A stretch of 64,000 nucleotides of DNA from Pseudofrankia inefficax (GCF_000166135.1 NC_014666.1:1860001-1924000), one strand, 5' to 3'; positions 43,412 through 52,591 are shown, numbered from the stretch's first letter. Made by a program: numbers and translations. The notes: generated by a model from the letters alone, not told the origin.

Positions 43412-44650
43412 GTGACACCTCGATTACGTCGCTTCCTCTTACGGTCGGCCGCGGCGGCGACCGGCGTGAGCTGCGCGGTCGCGCTGACCGCCTGCGCCTC
43501 GGCCGACGCGGGCGCGGGCGGACGGCAGTCCTGCGCCGCCACACCAGGCGTCACCGCGGGAGCGGTCAACGCGGGCCTCTTGTACTCCGACTCGGGACCG
43601 GCCGGAACGAGTCTGCCCGCATTCCGCGCGGGTATCGACGCGCGGTTCGGACTGGCCAACGCGAACGGCGGCGTCAACGGCCGAAAGATCACATACACGT
43701 GGCGCGACGACCAGGGCGAAACGGGGACAAACCGCACCCAGGCCGAAGATCTCGTCGCCAATGGCGGCATTCTCGGGCTTATCGAAGGCCCTAACGCCAC
43801 GGATGCCGGTTCAGCCGACTACCTTGCGAAGCTGCACCTGCCCGTCGTCGGGATGGGCAGTGACTCGGTCTGGCTCACCCACGACAACATGTCCTCCTGG
43901 CTCTTCGTGAACACCACGCCGTCGACCGTCTTCGGCCAGTACGTCCACGCCCAGGGCGGTACTCGTGCCGCGATGGTGGACCTCGCGGGAGACCAGGGCA
44001 GCCAGGGCTCCGTCCAGCAACTCGCCGTCAGTCTCAACAAGGCGGGTGTCGCCACCCCGCTCAACGTCGAGATCGCTCCCGGGACCGCCAGCTACGCGGC
44101 GATCGCGAACCGCATCAAGGACGCGCACGTCGACACGCTCGCCGGTGTCGTCCTCCCGGACTCGCTCGCGAGCCTGGCGCCCGCGCTGCGCGCCATAGGC
44201 GTCGATCTCAAGGTCGCGCTGCTCCCGCTGGGCTACGACCAGGCGCTGCTGCAGAAGCTCGGCCCAGCGATGGCCGGCGCCACCATCTACATGGCGTCAC
44301 GCCCCTTCGAGGACAAGACCCAGGCGCAGCAGGTCTTCCTCACCGCCATGTCGGACTACGCGCCCGAGGTCCAGGTCCCGACCCAGGAATCCGCCCTGTG
44401 GGGCTGGCTGGCCGCCGACCTGTTCCTCGACGGCGTCCAGGCCGCGGGGCAGTGCCCGAGCCGTGAGTCGCTGGCGACGGGCCTGAACAGCCTGCGCAGC
44501 TTCGACGGCGGCGGCCTGCTCCCCGCCCCCGTGGACATCTCGAAGGCCCGCACGCTGCCCACCTGCTATGCCTTCGTCAAGGTCAGCGCGGACGGCAAGC
44601 GGTTCGAGCCGGTCCCGGTCGCCGACCCCTGCGGCAAACCGATCCAATAA
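43412..44650 (+). CDS. orphan ABC-type substrate-binding lipoprotein A
   Basis: This 412-residue lipoprotein starts at GTG 43412 with lipobox LTAC (about residue 28). A Peripla_BP_6-like fold follows: GLLYSDSGPAG, VNGRKITYTWRDDQGE and the C-terminal FDGGGLLPAPVDISK. It is a clear paralogue of the protein at 45555-46889, sharing WRDD and DGGGLLP(A/S)PVD(I/L)SK. No transporter genes are near. Two cysteines near the mature N-terminus and near the end (PTCYAF) may form a disulfide. Confidence 0.83.
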   Translation: MTPRLRRFLLRSAAAATGVSCAVALTACASADAGAGGRQSCAATPGVTAGAVNAGLLYSDSGPAGTSLPAFRAGIDARFGLANANGGVNGRKITYTWRDDQGETGTNRTQAEDLVANGGILGLIEGPNATDAGSADYLAKLHLPVVGMGSDSVWLTHDNMSSWLFVNTTPSTVFGQYVHAQGGTRAAMVDLAGDQGSQGSVQQLAVSLNKAGVATPLNVEIAPGTASYAAIANRIKDAHVDTLAGVVLPDSLASLAPALRAIGVDLKVALLPLGYDQALLQKLGPAMAGATIYMASRPFEDKTQAQQVFLTAMSDYAPEVQVPTQESALWGWLAADLFLDGVQAAGQCPSRESLATGLNSLRSFDGGGLLPAPVDISKARTLPTCYAFVKVSADGKRFEPVPVADPCGKPIQ

Positions 44651-44674
44651 CGGTAGGCGGCGCAGCTGGCGTTC

Positions 44675-45178
44675 TCACGTGCCGTCCCGCGGTTCCAGGA
44701 TGACGACGGGAATCTCGCGTTCGGTCCACGCGGCGTACTTCGCGAAGTCGGCGTAGAGCTCGACGAGACGGGGCCACAACGACGCCCGCTCGTCGGGGGT
44801 GGCGACGCGGGCGTGCACGGGCCGCCCGCGCTGCTTGCGCAGGTGCACCAGGGTGTCGGGGTGGGCAAGCAGGTTGGCGTACCACTGCGGGTTCTTCGGC
44901 AGGCCGCCCTGGGAGGCGACCACGACGAGGTTGGGGGCGTCGTCCAGGTAGAGCAACGGTGTGGTGAACCGTCGCCCTGATGTGCGGCCGACGTGCTCCA
45001 GCAGCAAAGTCGGCACCGGTCTTCTGAAACCGGCCCCCACCCGCCAGCTGCTGCCCACGCGCCCGTTCGTCAGAGCGAAGACCCGCACCTGGGCCTTCGC
45101 CATGTACTTGATGACTCGCGCGGTCGCGGGGGAGTCGAGGCCGCCAGGTCGCTCCTGCGGCAGAGAGAACCGTCCCAT
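44675..45178 (-). CDS. F420-type nitroreductase family protein (Ddn-like)
   Basis: This 167-residue protein matches the deazaflavin (F420)-dependent nitroreductase family: LLLEHVGRTSGRRFTTPLLY, LVVVASQGGLPKNPQWYANL (in part ASQGGLPKNPQWYANL) and the C-terminal WPRLVELYADFAKYAAWTE. It reduces quinones, nitro compounds or enones with reduced F420. I chose ATG 45178; the longer frame to 45778 is unlikely. It sits between two paralogous binding lipoproteins. Confidence 0.88.
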   Translation of the reverse strand: MGRFSLPQERPGGLDSPATARVIKYMAKAQVRVFALTNGRVGSSWRVGAGFRRPVPTLLLEHVGRTSGRRFTTPLLYLDDAPNLVVVASQGGLPKNPQWYANLLAHPDTLVHLRKQRGRPVHARVATPDERASLWPRLVELYADFAKYAAWTEREIPVVILEPRDGT

Positions 45179-45554
45179 GGCTGGACGCGCCTTCCGGATC
45201 GCTTGTGCCGTGCCGCCGCCGCGCGGCGTCGGGCCAGTACCACTTCTGTGATGGTCCCAGAGTCGACCATGTTCGCGCTCGTCCGGGCGCGCGGGTCGGT
45301 CGGCTCCGGGCCGGCGAGGTTCATCCCGTCGTCGGCCTGTCCAGGTCGGCCCGCTAGGGTTCGCGTATGTCGATGTTGACGTCAACGTTGTTAATTGGTC
45401 AGGGATTAAAAGCCGCCCCGAGGTGTGCCTCGTCGAGGCCGTCACGGCCTGCCGGCCAGGAGTGCGGCTCCCGAACGGCCGCCGACCGTGACCTCGCATG
45501 CGGGCTTTCCCCGCGCCCTGCCGAATCCCTGAGCAACCCGACACGGAGAACCAC
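45179..45554. other. divergent intergenic region
   Basis: A 376-base region lies between the Ddn-like gene and lipoprotein B. It has one A+T-rich pocket (45368-45412) with a perfect palindrome GTTGACGTCAAC at 45375-45386 next to CAACGTTG. This is a likely promoter/operator for lipoprotein B. No small gene is seen. Confidence 0.5.
45375..45386. promoter_or_regulatory. 12-base palindrome
   Basis: GTTGACGTCAAC is a perfect palindrome within the only A+T-rich pocket of this divergent region, followed by TTGTTAATTGG. It may be an operator. Confidence 0.4.
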
Positions 45555-46889
45555 GTGGCTCCTCGCGCCAACGTCAAAGGCCCGAACCCTCGCGCCCGAT
45601 CCACCGCGCGCCTGTCCCTGAACCTGAGCGGTCCGCGGTCCCGCGGCCGGGCGGTGCGGCGCGCGGCGCTCCTCACCGTCCTTGCCACGGCGCTGGCGGC
45701 CGGCTGTACGGCGTCGAGCGGCAGTACGCCTGCTGGATCGGTCGCCGGCTGTGACACACCCGGATTCGTCGGGGACACGATCAGGCTCGGGTTCGCCTAT
45801 CCCGACAGTGGTGTCGGCGCGGCCGCGCTGGCCGCCGCCAGAAGCGGGTTCGTCGCCCGGATCGAGCAGGCGAACGCGGCGGGCGGAATTCATGGCCGCA
45901 AGCTGGTGTACGTCTGGCGGGACGACGCCAGCGTGTCCAGCCAGAACCTCGAGGTCGTGCGTGACCTCGTCGAGAACCAGAAGGTCTTCGGCCTCGTCGA
46001 GGCGTCGATCAGCGCCGCCGAGGGAGCCGCCTACCTGCGCGATCACGGTATCCCGGTCACCGGGATCCCGGCCGAGGCGTTCTGGGCGGACCCCAGCTAC
46101 CGCAACATGTTCGCCTACTCCTACGTGGTCAACGACGGGCCGCCGGTGTCGACCTTCGGTGCCTTCGCGAAAGCCCAGGGAGGTACCCGGGCGGCGGTCA
46201 TCCAGAACGACGTCTCCCCGGCCGCGAACGCCATCGGAGCCAAGATCGGCGCGAGTCTGACCGCGGCCGGAATCCCGACCGTGCCTGACCGTTTCGTCTA
46301 CAACCCGACCCTCACCGACCCCGTACAGCTGGGCCAGCAACTGCACAGGGCCGGAGTGGACGTCGTGACGGCCGCCTTCGACGGAAAGGACCTGGCCGAG
46401 GTCGTCCGCGGTATCCGGGCGGCCGGCGCGCCGGTGAAGGTCCTGCTCGCGCCCAGCGGTTACGACCGCTCGCTGCTGGAGACGTACGGCCCGACGCTCA
46501 GCGGGCTGACCGCCGCCATCAGCTACGTGCCGTTCGAGCTCGGCGGCCCCGCCCACCAGGTATTCCTGCGGGCGATGAGCAGCTTCGCGCCCGAGGTCCA
46601 GCCGCCCGCCCAGGAACTGGCGCTGGTCACCTACATCCTCACCGACCTGTTTCTCTACGGTCTCGACAAGGCCGGGACCTGCCCGACTCGGGCCCAGTTC
46701 ATCGACAGGCTGCGGGCCAGCACCTACGACGGTGGGGGCCTGCTGCCGAGCCCCGTCGATCTGTCAAAGGGCTTCGGTCAGCTCGCCACCTGCTACACCT
46801 TCATGCGCGTCAACGCCGCCGGCACCGGCTACGACCTCGTCCGTGACCCCACCAACCGCGACCAGTGGTGCGGCCACCCGCTCACCTGA
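45555..46889 (+). CDS. orphan ABC-type substrate-binding lipoprotein B
   Basis: This 444-residue lipoprotein starts at GTG 45555 (GGAG six bases upstream) with a long basic signal peptide and lipobox LAAGC (about Cys53). The binding fold has LGFAYPDSGVG, IHGRKLVYVWRDD and YDGGGLLPSPVDLSK, mirroring lipoprotein A. The two were probably made by duplication and now flank the F420-type enzyme. No permease is near, so it may capture ligand for a distant transporter or signal across the membrane. Confidence 0.83.
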   Translation: MAPRANVKGPNPRARSTARLSLNLSGPRSRGRAVRRAALLTVLATALAAGCTASSGSTPAGSVAGCDTPGFVGDTIRLGFAYPDSGVGAAALAAARSGFVARIEQANAAGGIHGRKLVYVWRDDASVSSQNLEVVRDLVENQKVFGLVEASISAAEGAAYLRDHGIPVTGIPAEAFWADPSYRNMFAYSYVVNDGPPVSTFGAFAKAQGGTRAAVIQNDVSPAANAIGAKIGASLTAAGIPTVPDRFVYNPTLTDPVQLGQQLHRAGVDVVTAAFDGKDLAEVVRGIRAAGAPVKVLLAPSGYDRSLLETYGPTLSGLTAAISYVPFELGGPAHQVFLRAMSSFAPEVQPPAQELALVTYILTDLFLYGLDKAGTCPTRAQFIDRLRASTYDGGGLLPSPVDLSKGFGQLATCYTFMRVNAAGTGYDLVRDPTNRDQWCGHPLT

Positions 46890-46904
46890 CAACCGCGGAA
46901 CGCA

Positions 46905-46934
46905 CCCGGCCGCGGGGGTATCCCCGCGGCCGGG
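46905..46934 (+). terminator. 13-pair hairpin after lipoprotein B
   Basis: CCCGGCCGCGGGG and its complement with loop GTAT lie 15 bases after the stop. Strong stem, no T run, as usual for high-GC actinobacteria. Confidence 0.65.
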
Positions 46935-47105
46935 CCGTGGTCCTGATCGCGCCGACTGTCCGGGAGGCGACAGCTTCTGGCACCCCCACCGTGAACCGTT
47001 CGGTGTCGCGCGGCCAAAGACGTCATGAGCACCGGTGACGACGCGCGCCCCGCCGCGGCGGGAGCGTCCTGACCCCTGAGAGGGACGGCGAACGGTGAGA
47101 GACAG

Positions 47106-47981
47106 ATGACGTCCATGCGGAGACCGGCGGCACTCGCGCCGTCCTGGTGGACGGACGCCGGGCGTTCCGAAACCGCCGTCCACCGCGCGGCTCCGGCCGG
47201 CGCGCAGGACCGTAGGGGCGTGATCGGGCCGCCGTCGGCCAGGCACGGTGACCCGGCCGCGCAGCCGCCGCCCGCGACCGCCCGGGCCGGTTGGCCGGGT
47301 GGTGCCGCGGACTGCGACGCGGAGATCATCGCGGCCTCGCGGACCGATCCGAGGAGATTCGGCGCTATCTTCGATCGTCACTATTCCGCGATCTACCGAT
47401 ACGTGGCGCGGCGGGCCGGCCACAACGTCGCCGAGGATGTGGCCGCGGAGACGTTCACCACCGCGTTCGCGAGCCGCGCGGTCTATGACCTCGGCTTTCC
47501 CGACGCTTTGCCCTGGCTCTTCGGAATCGCGCACAACCTGCTGCGCACCCATCAGCGCGCGGAGCGACGCATGCTCGCCGCCTATACGCGCCATGGCGCG
47601 GACCCGGCCGTCGACCCGGCCGCGGCGGACGCCTTCGGCCGGGCCGACCTGCGGGTCGACTCGGCCGCGGCCGCCCCGGCCATCGCCGCCGCGCTGAGCG
47701 CGATGACGCCCGGTGACCGGGATGTGCTTCTGCTCATCGCCTGGACCGACCTCAGCTACACCGACGTCGCCCGCGCTCTCGGCCTGCCCGTCGGGACGGT
47801 CCGGTCACGGCTGCACCGCGCCCGGGCGCAGTTGAGGCCGCGGCTTGCGGCGGTGCGACCGGGAAACACGGTGCGACCGGGAAACACAGTGCGACCGGGA
47901 AACACGGTGCGACCGGGAAACACGGAGGGCTCCTCCGAAAGACAGACGGAAGCGGGAGACGGACCGGAGGACAGGCCGTGA
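47106..47981 (+). CDS. sigma-70 family (ECF-type) RNA polymerase sigma factor
   Basis: This 291-residue protein has sigma region 2 (IFDRHYSAIYRYVARRAG, then VAEDVAAETFTTAF; about 85-130) and region 4 (MTPGDRDVLLLIAWTDLSYTDVARALGLPVGTVRSRLHRAR, in part YTDVARALGLPVGTVRSRL; about 200-245). An 80-residue low-complexity N-terminal extension is unusual. The C-terminal tail is four copies of VRPGNT from an 18-base repeat. The stop overlaps the next gene by four bases, so its partner is probably a sensor or anti-sigma-like protein. Confidence 0.9.
   Translation: MTSMRRPAALAPSWWTDAGRSETAVHRAAPAGAQDRRGVIGPPSARHGDPAAQPPPATARAGWPGGAADCDAEIIAASRTDPRRFGAIFDRHYSAIYRYVARRAGHNVAEDVAAETFTTAFASRAVYDLGFPDALPWLFGIAHNLLRTHQRAERRMLAAYTRHGADPAVDPAAADAFGRADLRVDSAAAAPAIAAALSAMTPGDRDVLLLIAWTDLSYTDVARALGLPVGTVRSRLHRARAQLRPRLAAVRPGNTVRPGNTVRPGNTVRPGNTEGSSERQTEAGDGPEDRP
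47853..47924 (+). repeat. four 18-base tandem repeats inside sigma gene
   Basis: GTGCGACCGGGAAACACG occurs four times in tandem, the second copy with one base change. It encodes VRPGNT four times in the sigma factor tail, in frame. Copy number can probably vary by slippage without frameshift. Confidence 0.85.
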
Positions 47982-49123
47982 ACGAGATGACAGCTGAGAT
48001 GAGCGCGGTTCGCCTGTTCCGCGCGGAGGCAGGCGAGCCCTCGGCACAGACCGTCCACCGGGCTCGTGGCCTGCTGGACCGCCTGATCGAGGACGCCGCG
48101 GCCGGCTCACCGGACGCCTCGGCCGTGCCCACCGCCGAGGCCGCTACTCGGCTCGCGGCCGTCGCTCCGGCACCCGCAGCGGCGGACAGGTCGGCGAGGA
48201 CCATGAGCCCCTCGACTGGCGATCTCTCGGCTTCGGCGACCGCGGCGGCTCCGGTCGGGCCGGCTGCCCACGCCGGTGGCCTTCACGGTCGTGTCGGTCG
48301 CCGCGGCCGCAGGCCCCGCGCGGTCGCGATCGCCGCCATCGCCGTCGGTGTCGCCATCGCGGTGGCGGTGCCGGTTGGCATGGTGACGACACGTCACGGC
48401 GATCACGCGACCACCCTGGTCCCGGCCGCCACGGGCGCACCCACGCGGCCGGCCTGCTGGACTGAGCCGGCCCCCCAACGGGTCAAGCTCCCACCGAGCT
48501 CCGCGGCCAGTGTGAAGGGGCCGTTCTGGTACACCGAAACCTTCGCGACGACCTGGTGGAGCACGGAGCATCCCGGCCAGATACCGCCCTTGCGGTCAGA
48601 CTGGCAGGGGCCCATCTGGGCGATGTATGGCAGCAAGTACGACGTCGACCTCGACAGGTCGCCGCTGACCTATCGAGTCGGCGGCACGTGGTACACGATC
48701 GCGCAGTTCGCCACGCTGCCGGCGGATCCCGCCGTACTCGGCCCGATGATCGTCGATGACTGGCCTCAGCCCGTCGCGGACCGCACCGTCTACACCGCCG
48801 CGACGGACCTGCTGCGGCTCCCGGTGAGTCCCGCCGTCCAGGCGGCACTGTTCACCATCGTGAGGTCGCTCGAGACCGCCACGACCAACGAGCACGACCG
48901 CGACCTGATCGGCCGGCCCGCGGTCAGCGTCAGCGTGCCGGACCCGGAGAACCCTGGCACGTTCAACCGGGTCTACTTCACCCCGGAAAGCCATCATTAC
49001 CTCGGCCAGGACGAGAACGGGAAGGTCAACAATCCCTGCACCTTCGACGCCCGAGAGGTTGTACTGGCGAGCGGCTGGGTCGGCTCCATCGGCCAGACCG
49101 TCCCCCGCCATGACCATTCCTGA
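47978..49123 (+). CDS. membrane-anchored protein coupled to the sigma factor
   Basis: This 381-residue protein starts at GTG 47978 inside the sigma stop. A cytoplasmic N-terminal part (VRLFRAEAGEPSAQTVHRARGLL; in part FRAEAGEPSAQTVHRAR) is followed by a low-complexity basic stretch, one membrane helix (AVAIAAIAVGVAIAVAVPVGM, about 115-136) and an exported 240-residue domain. The arrangement matches the CU044_5270 type of actinobacterial proteins that accompany ECF sigma factors. I infer that it controls the sigma factor, but a classical zinc anti-sigma motif is not visible. Confidence 0.72.
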   Translation: MNEMTAEMSAVRLFRAEAGEPSAQTVHRARGLLDRLIEDAAAGSPDASAVPTAEAATRLAAVAPAPAAADRSARTMSPSTGDLSASATAAAPVGPAAHAGGLHGRVGRRGRRPRAVAIAAIAVGVAIAVAVPVGMVTTRHGDHATTLVPAATGAPTRPACWTEPAPQRVKLPPSSAASVKGPFWYTETFATTWWSTEHPGQIPPLRSDWQGPIWAMYGSKYDVDLDRSPLTYRVGGTWYTIAQFATLPADPAVLGPMIVDDWPQPVADRTVYTAATDLLRLPVSPAVQAALFTIVRSLETATTNEHDRDLIGRPAVSVSVPDPENPGTFNRVYFTPESHHYLGQDENGKVNNPCTFDAREVVLASGWVGSIGQTVPRHDHS

Positions 49124-49144
49124 AGCCCATCCGGACCCAGAAAT

Positions 49145-49186
49145 CGGCGCCGTCGTCACAGTCGCTCGACTGTGCCGACGGCGCCG
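49145..49186. terminator. 19-pair two-part hairpin
   Basis: CGGCGCCGTCG and CACAGTCG pair with CGACTGTG and CGACGGCGCCG around a two-base turn, with one mismatch. It starts 22 bases after the sigma operon and is the strongest hairpin in the gap before the convergent TIR gene. Confidence 0.75.
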
Positions 49187-49315
49187 GTTGTCGAAAGCGC
49201 GGTCGCCAGATCATCCCCCTTTTGTCCGGTGAGGGCGCCGTTTTGTTCTAGTTCGCAGACCTGGACCTGGGTTCTGTGTCGGGTTGCGCCGCTTGCTGCG
49301 GGTGGTTTCAGCCTG

Positions 49316-50671
49316 CTACGGGTAGGCCCATGCGGCACCGGCGGCTGGATCGTTCACGTTGAGGACGTCGTAGAGCTGGTTGCCGACCAGCCCGTCGGTC
49401 TCAATTGCCCAGATGCCGTGCGGGTTGCTGATCAGGTGGATGAGCGTGTTCCCATCTCGTTGCAGGCGGTGGCTTTCGCCGACCATGAAGTCATTGAGTT
49501 CTGTATTGTTCGTGAAGGTGTACATCGTCGCGTTATTTATGCTGCTGTTTGCTGATACGACGCATTTGCTCGTCGGCGGTTCGGGGTTGGGGACGGAACA
49601 GCCGAGGCCCCTGAGGTCGTAGGCGAGGCGAGCGAGAGTTCTCCGTTGGTCGGCCGGGAAGGGCTGTGAGACGTCGGTGACTGCCGGGTCGTTGTAGACC
49701 GAAGGGGGTCGGGAAGACGACGTGGCGGGGTGTGTCCTTTGCTGAGGTGGCAATGTGGTCGGCTGTGTGCCCCGGCCCACCGTGGACTCCACCTGAGCGG
49801 ACGTATAGGTCGCGGGGACACCGCTGGGCGATGTCAAAAATGTCCTCGGGGTCGGGGTTAGCGATGTGCGCCCAGTTGACCCGGCAACGAGCGTAATCGC
49901 CCGGGGCACGATGAACGGCGCGGCGCCGACGAGAGCCACAGCGACGCAGGCAAACACGATCCAGCCTGGGCGGGGGCGCGGCCTGGCAGAGCGCTCGGAA
50001 CTCGTCTGCGTCGGCATGGGTGAGTCGCCACCGCGCGCAGGTGCTTCGGCGGTCTCGCTCGTGGAAGGGGCATCGTTGGTAGCGGTCGTCAATCCGGGGA
50101 AAGTTGGAGACTCTCCGGGCGGGATCTGTCGGGGAGCGACTAGTTCCGGCGGCGGCGGAGTGTGGCCCGGAAAGTTCGGTGCGGACGACGGTTTGGCGCG
50201 TCCCACAATGGCGTAGGCGATCATGTCGAGGAGGTGGCTGCGGGCGGCGTCAGCGTGGTGGTTGAACAGGTCCAAGGAGACCACCTCGCCGAGCAGGCCT
50301 GGGCGGGCGCAGTCCTCGACGCGGATAGGAATGAGTCTTCGGGCGAATCCCTGAGGGTCGGCACGGTATACGGCCTGCCACTCCGCCCGGCCGTATACCG
50401 ACGTGAGATACGCATCCGACAAGATTGCTACAGTGCGCTCGGCGCCGAGGATTCCTTCTTCCATCTGCGTCTGCCAGTGCGAGCCCGGCACGAAATCCCA
50501 GACTTGAATAAGAACCCGGTAACCTGCGGTCTCCAGCTGCCAGGCGACCCACTCGGCCCACGCTTGGTCGCGCCCGGTGTAGGAAACGAAGAAATGCCAC
50601 CGTGACTCGGGCGCCACGCCCTCGGCCACCTCCTCGTCGACGGCCTCGCGCTCCGGCTCTGCCGCGGGCAC
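49316..50671 (-). CDS. TIR-domain protein with a membrane anchor
   Basis: This 451-residue protein begins with a TIR domain (about 25-155). Signature pieces are FFVSYTGRDQAWAEWVAWQL, the BB-loop-like WDFVPGSHW, and SDAYLTSVYGRAEWQAVY, in which Glu97 sits at the usual NAD-hydrolase catalytic position. A proline-rich linker, one membrane helix (about 237-257) and an outer domain of about 190 residues with a Cys pair (GCSVPNPEPPTSKC) follow. The cytoplasmic TIR is N-terminal. An envelope-stress or phage sensor is plausible. Codon use is slightly less biased than neighbours. Confidence 0.85.
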   Translation of the reverse strand: MPAAEPEREAVDEEVAEGVAPESRWHFFVSYTGRDQAWAEWVAWQLETAGYRVLIQVWDFVPGSHWQTQMEEGILGAERTVAILSDAYLTSVYGRAEWQAVYRADPQGFARRLIPIRVEDCARPGLLGEVVSLDLFNHHADAARSHLLDMIAYAIVGRAKPSSAPNFPGHTPPPPELVAPRQIPPGESPTFPGLTTATNDAPSTSETAEAPARGGDSPMPTQTSSERSARPRPRPGWIVFACVAVALVGAAPFIVPRAITLVAGSTGRTSLTPTPRTFLTSPSGVPATYTSAQVESTVGRGTQPTTLPPQQRTHPATSSSRPPSVYNDPAVTDVSQPFPADQRRTLARLAYDLRGLGCSVPNPEPPTSKCVVSANSSINNATMYTFTNNTELNDFMVGESHRLQRDGNTLIHLISNPHGIWAIETDGLVGNQLYDVLNVNDPAAGAAWAYP

Positions 50672-51124
50672 CGAACGAACCGGCCTGCGGCCGGCCGCCC
50701 GGTATCCTACCCCACACGAACGGTGACCACCCTAGCGCTCGAAGGGACGCAAATTCTGCGCAGGCTGGTTAGTGCCAAGGCACGGTGAATCGGTATGAGA
50801 GCTGAGACGAGGCACAGCAAGGTCTCGGGGTATCGCGCGAGGCGATGGCGCTGCTCTGCTTGCCCCAGTCAGGCGTGGGTGCCCGGCGGAGTCGAAATAG
50901 CTCAGACCGTGGGTGATCTGCCCGAACGGAATGGGGGACTGATGCTTTGCCCGCTTCAGGCCTTCGGTCCCCGCGACGTCGCCGCGCCGGCCAGTCGGCG
51001 CTGGCCGAGCCAGAATGAGTTCATCGCGCGGCCCGTGCCCAGGCAGCAGATGGAATGTCCGCCAGACAGCCTCGCCCGCCGTCACATGTCATGACGGCGG
51101 GCGAGGCTGAATCCGGGGGAACGG
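50672..51124. other. intergenic region before MFS exporter gene
   Basis: A 453-base gap. I see no supported gene; the plus-strand frame at 50795 has no domain. It holds the 17-pair hairpin 51068-51108 behind the exporter gene and presumably the promoter of the TIR gene. Confidence 0.45.
51068..51108 (-). terminator. 17-pair hairpin after MFS exporter
   Basis: AGCCTCGCCCGCCGTCA and its exact complement form a stem with a seven-base loop, 17 bases after the MFS stop. It is among the strongest hairpins in the window and should end the TetR-MFS transcript. Confidence 0.75.
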
Positions 51125-52576
51125 TCAGGAGTTGGCGGGCTCCAGGCCCAGGCGGAGGGCTGATTCGGGGGCGTGGGCGTCGACGGGCTCGGTGGCCGGC
51201 CGGCGGCGGGGGACGAGCAGGGAGCCGAGCGCTCCGGCGGCGGTCACGGCCGCGCCGACGATGAGGGCGGTGCGCAGTCCGTGGGTGAAGTCGACGGCGT
51301 TGGTGTAGCCGCCGGCCGCGGCGAAGACCGAGGCGAGGACCGCGATGCCGAACACCCCGCCGGCCTCACGGACGGCGTTGTTGGTTCCGGACGCCACCCC
51401 CTCGTACTCGGGAGGTACCGAGCCCATGACCACGTTGGCGACGGGGATGAAGAACAGGGCCATCCCGATCCCGGCGATGATGAAGGAGGGCACCAGCGTC
51501 AGGAACGTCGTGTCGGGGGCGAGGACCGCCCGCATCCACAGCAGACCGCCGGTCATCAGAGTCAGCCCGGTGATCATGAGTGGCCGCCCGCCGATCCGGT
51601 CGGACAGCGGGCCGGCGATCGGGGCCACGAGCAGCGGCATGACCGTCCAGGGCAGGGTGCGCAGCCCGGCACCGAGCGGCGAGTAGCCCATGACGTTCTG
51701 CAGGTACTGGGAGAGCAGGAAGATCGAGCCGAACATCCCGAAGGAGAAGAAGACCGAGACGGCGTTGACGGCGGCGAACCCGCGGCGGCGGAACAGGCTC
51801 ACCGGCAGCATCGGGCGCCCGCCGGATCGCTCGGACCGGATCTCCCAGGCGACGAAGGCCGCCAGCCCGACCGCGCCGGCGGCGATCGCGCCGAGCACGC
51901 CGGCGCTGGTCCAGCCGTGGTCCTGACCGCGGACGAGGCCGAGCACGACGCCGAACAACCCGAGGCTGACCAGGACGGTGCCGGGGGTGTCGAGGCGGCT
52001 GGAGGCCTCGCGGCTCTCGGTGAGCCGGGCGAACGCCAGCGGGATCGCGGCGAGGCCGAGCGGGACGTTCAGCCAGAAGATCCACTGCCAGGCGGCGCCC
52101 TGGGTGATGGCTCCGCCGACGAGCGGGCCGAGGGCGATGGCCAGGCCGGACACGCCGCCCCAGATACCCAGGGCGGCCCCGCGGCGTTCGGCGGGAACCG
52201 CGGCCGACAGCAGGGTCATCGACAGCGGCAGCACGATCGCCCCGCCCACGCCCTGCACGGCCCGGGCGGCGATGAGGAAGCCGACGTCCGGGGCCAGGGC
52301 GGCGGCGGCACTGGCCACGGTGAAGATGGCCAGGCCGGCGGCGAAGACGCGGCGCCGACCGAGCCGGTCACCCAGCGCCGCGGCGGGCAGCAGCAGGACG
52401 GCGAAGCTCAGGGTGTACGCGTTCACGGTCCATTCCAGCCCGGCCAGGCTGGCGTGCAGGTGTTCCCGGATCGACGGCAGCGCCATCGTGACCACCAGGT
52501 TGTCCAGGGAGGTCATGAACGCGGCGATGCACGTGATGATGATGGTCCAGGTGAGTCGGCTCCGGTCGGTGGTCAT
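51125..52576 (-). CDS. MFS drug exporter, EmrB/QacA (DHA2) type
   Basis: This 483-residue transporter is predicted to have fourteen membrane helices. Family motifs are SLDNLVVTMALPSI in helix 1 (motif D1), GDRLGRRRVFAAGL in the 2-3 loop (motif A) and LGPLVGGAITQGAAWQWIFW in helix 5-6 (motif C, in part GPLVGGAITQ). ATG 52576 has a GGAAGGA site; a frame to 52729 is longer but unlikely. Two operator copies precede it and a TetR gene lies upstream, so it is probably induced by its drug substrate. Confidence 0.93.
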   Translation of the reverse strand: MTTDRSRLTWTIIITCIAAFMTSLDNLVVTMALPSIREHLHASLAGLEWTVNAYTLSFAVLLLPAAALGDRLGRRRVFAAGLAIFTVASAAAALAPDVGFLIAARAVQGVGGAIVLPLSMTLLSAAVPAERRGAALGIWGGVSGLAIALGPLVGGAITQGAAWQWIFWLNVPLGLAAIPLAFARLTESREASSRLDTPGTVLVSLGLFGVVLGLVRGQDHGWTSAGVLGAIAAGAVGLAAFVAWEIRSERSGGRPMLPVSLFRRRGFAAVNAVSVFFSFGMFGSIFLLSQYLQNVMGYSPLGAGLRTLPWTVMPLLVAPIAGPLSDRIGGRPLMITGLTLMTGGLLWMRAVLAPDTTFLTLVPSFIIAGIGMALFFIPVANVVMGSVPPEYEGVASGTNNAVREAGGVFGIAVLASVFAAAGGYTNAVDFTHGLRTALIVGAAVTAAGALGSLLVPRRRPATEPVDAHAPESALRLGLEPANS

Positions 52577-52591
52577 CTGAGTCCTTCCGAG

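Noticed and set aside
47853-47924. CRISPR array
   Set aside because: Repeats are directly adjacent with no spacers and lie in frame within a sigma factor gene.
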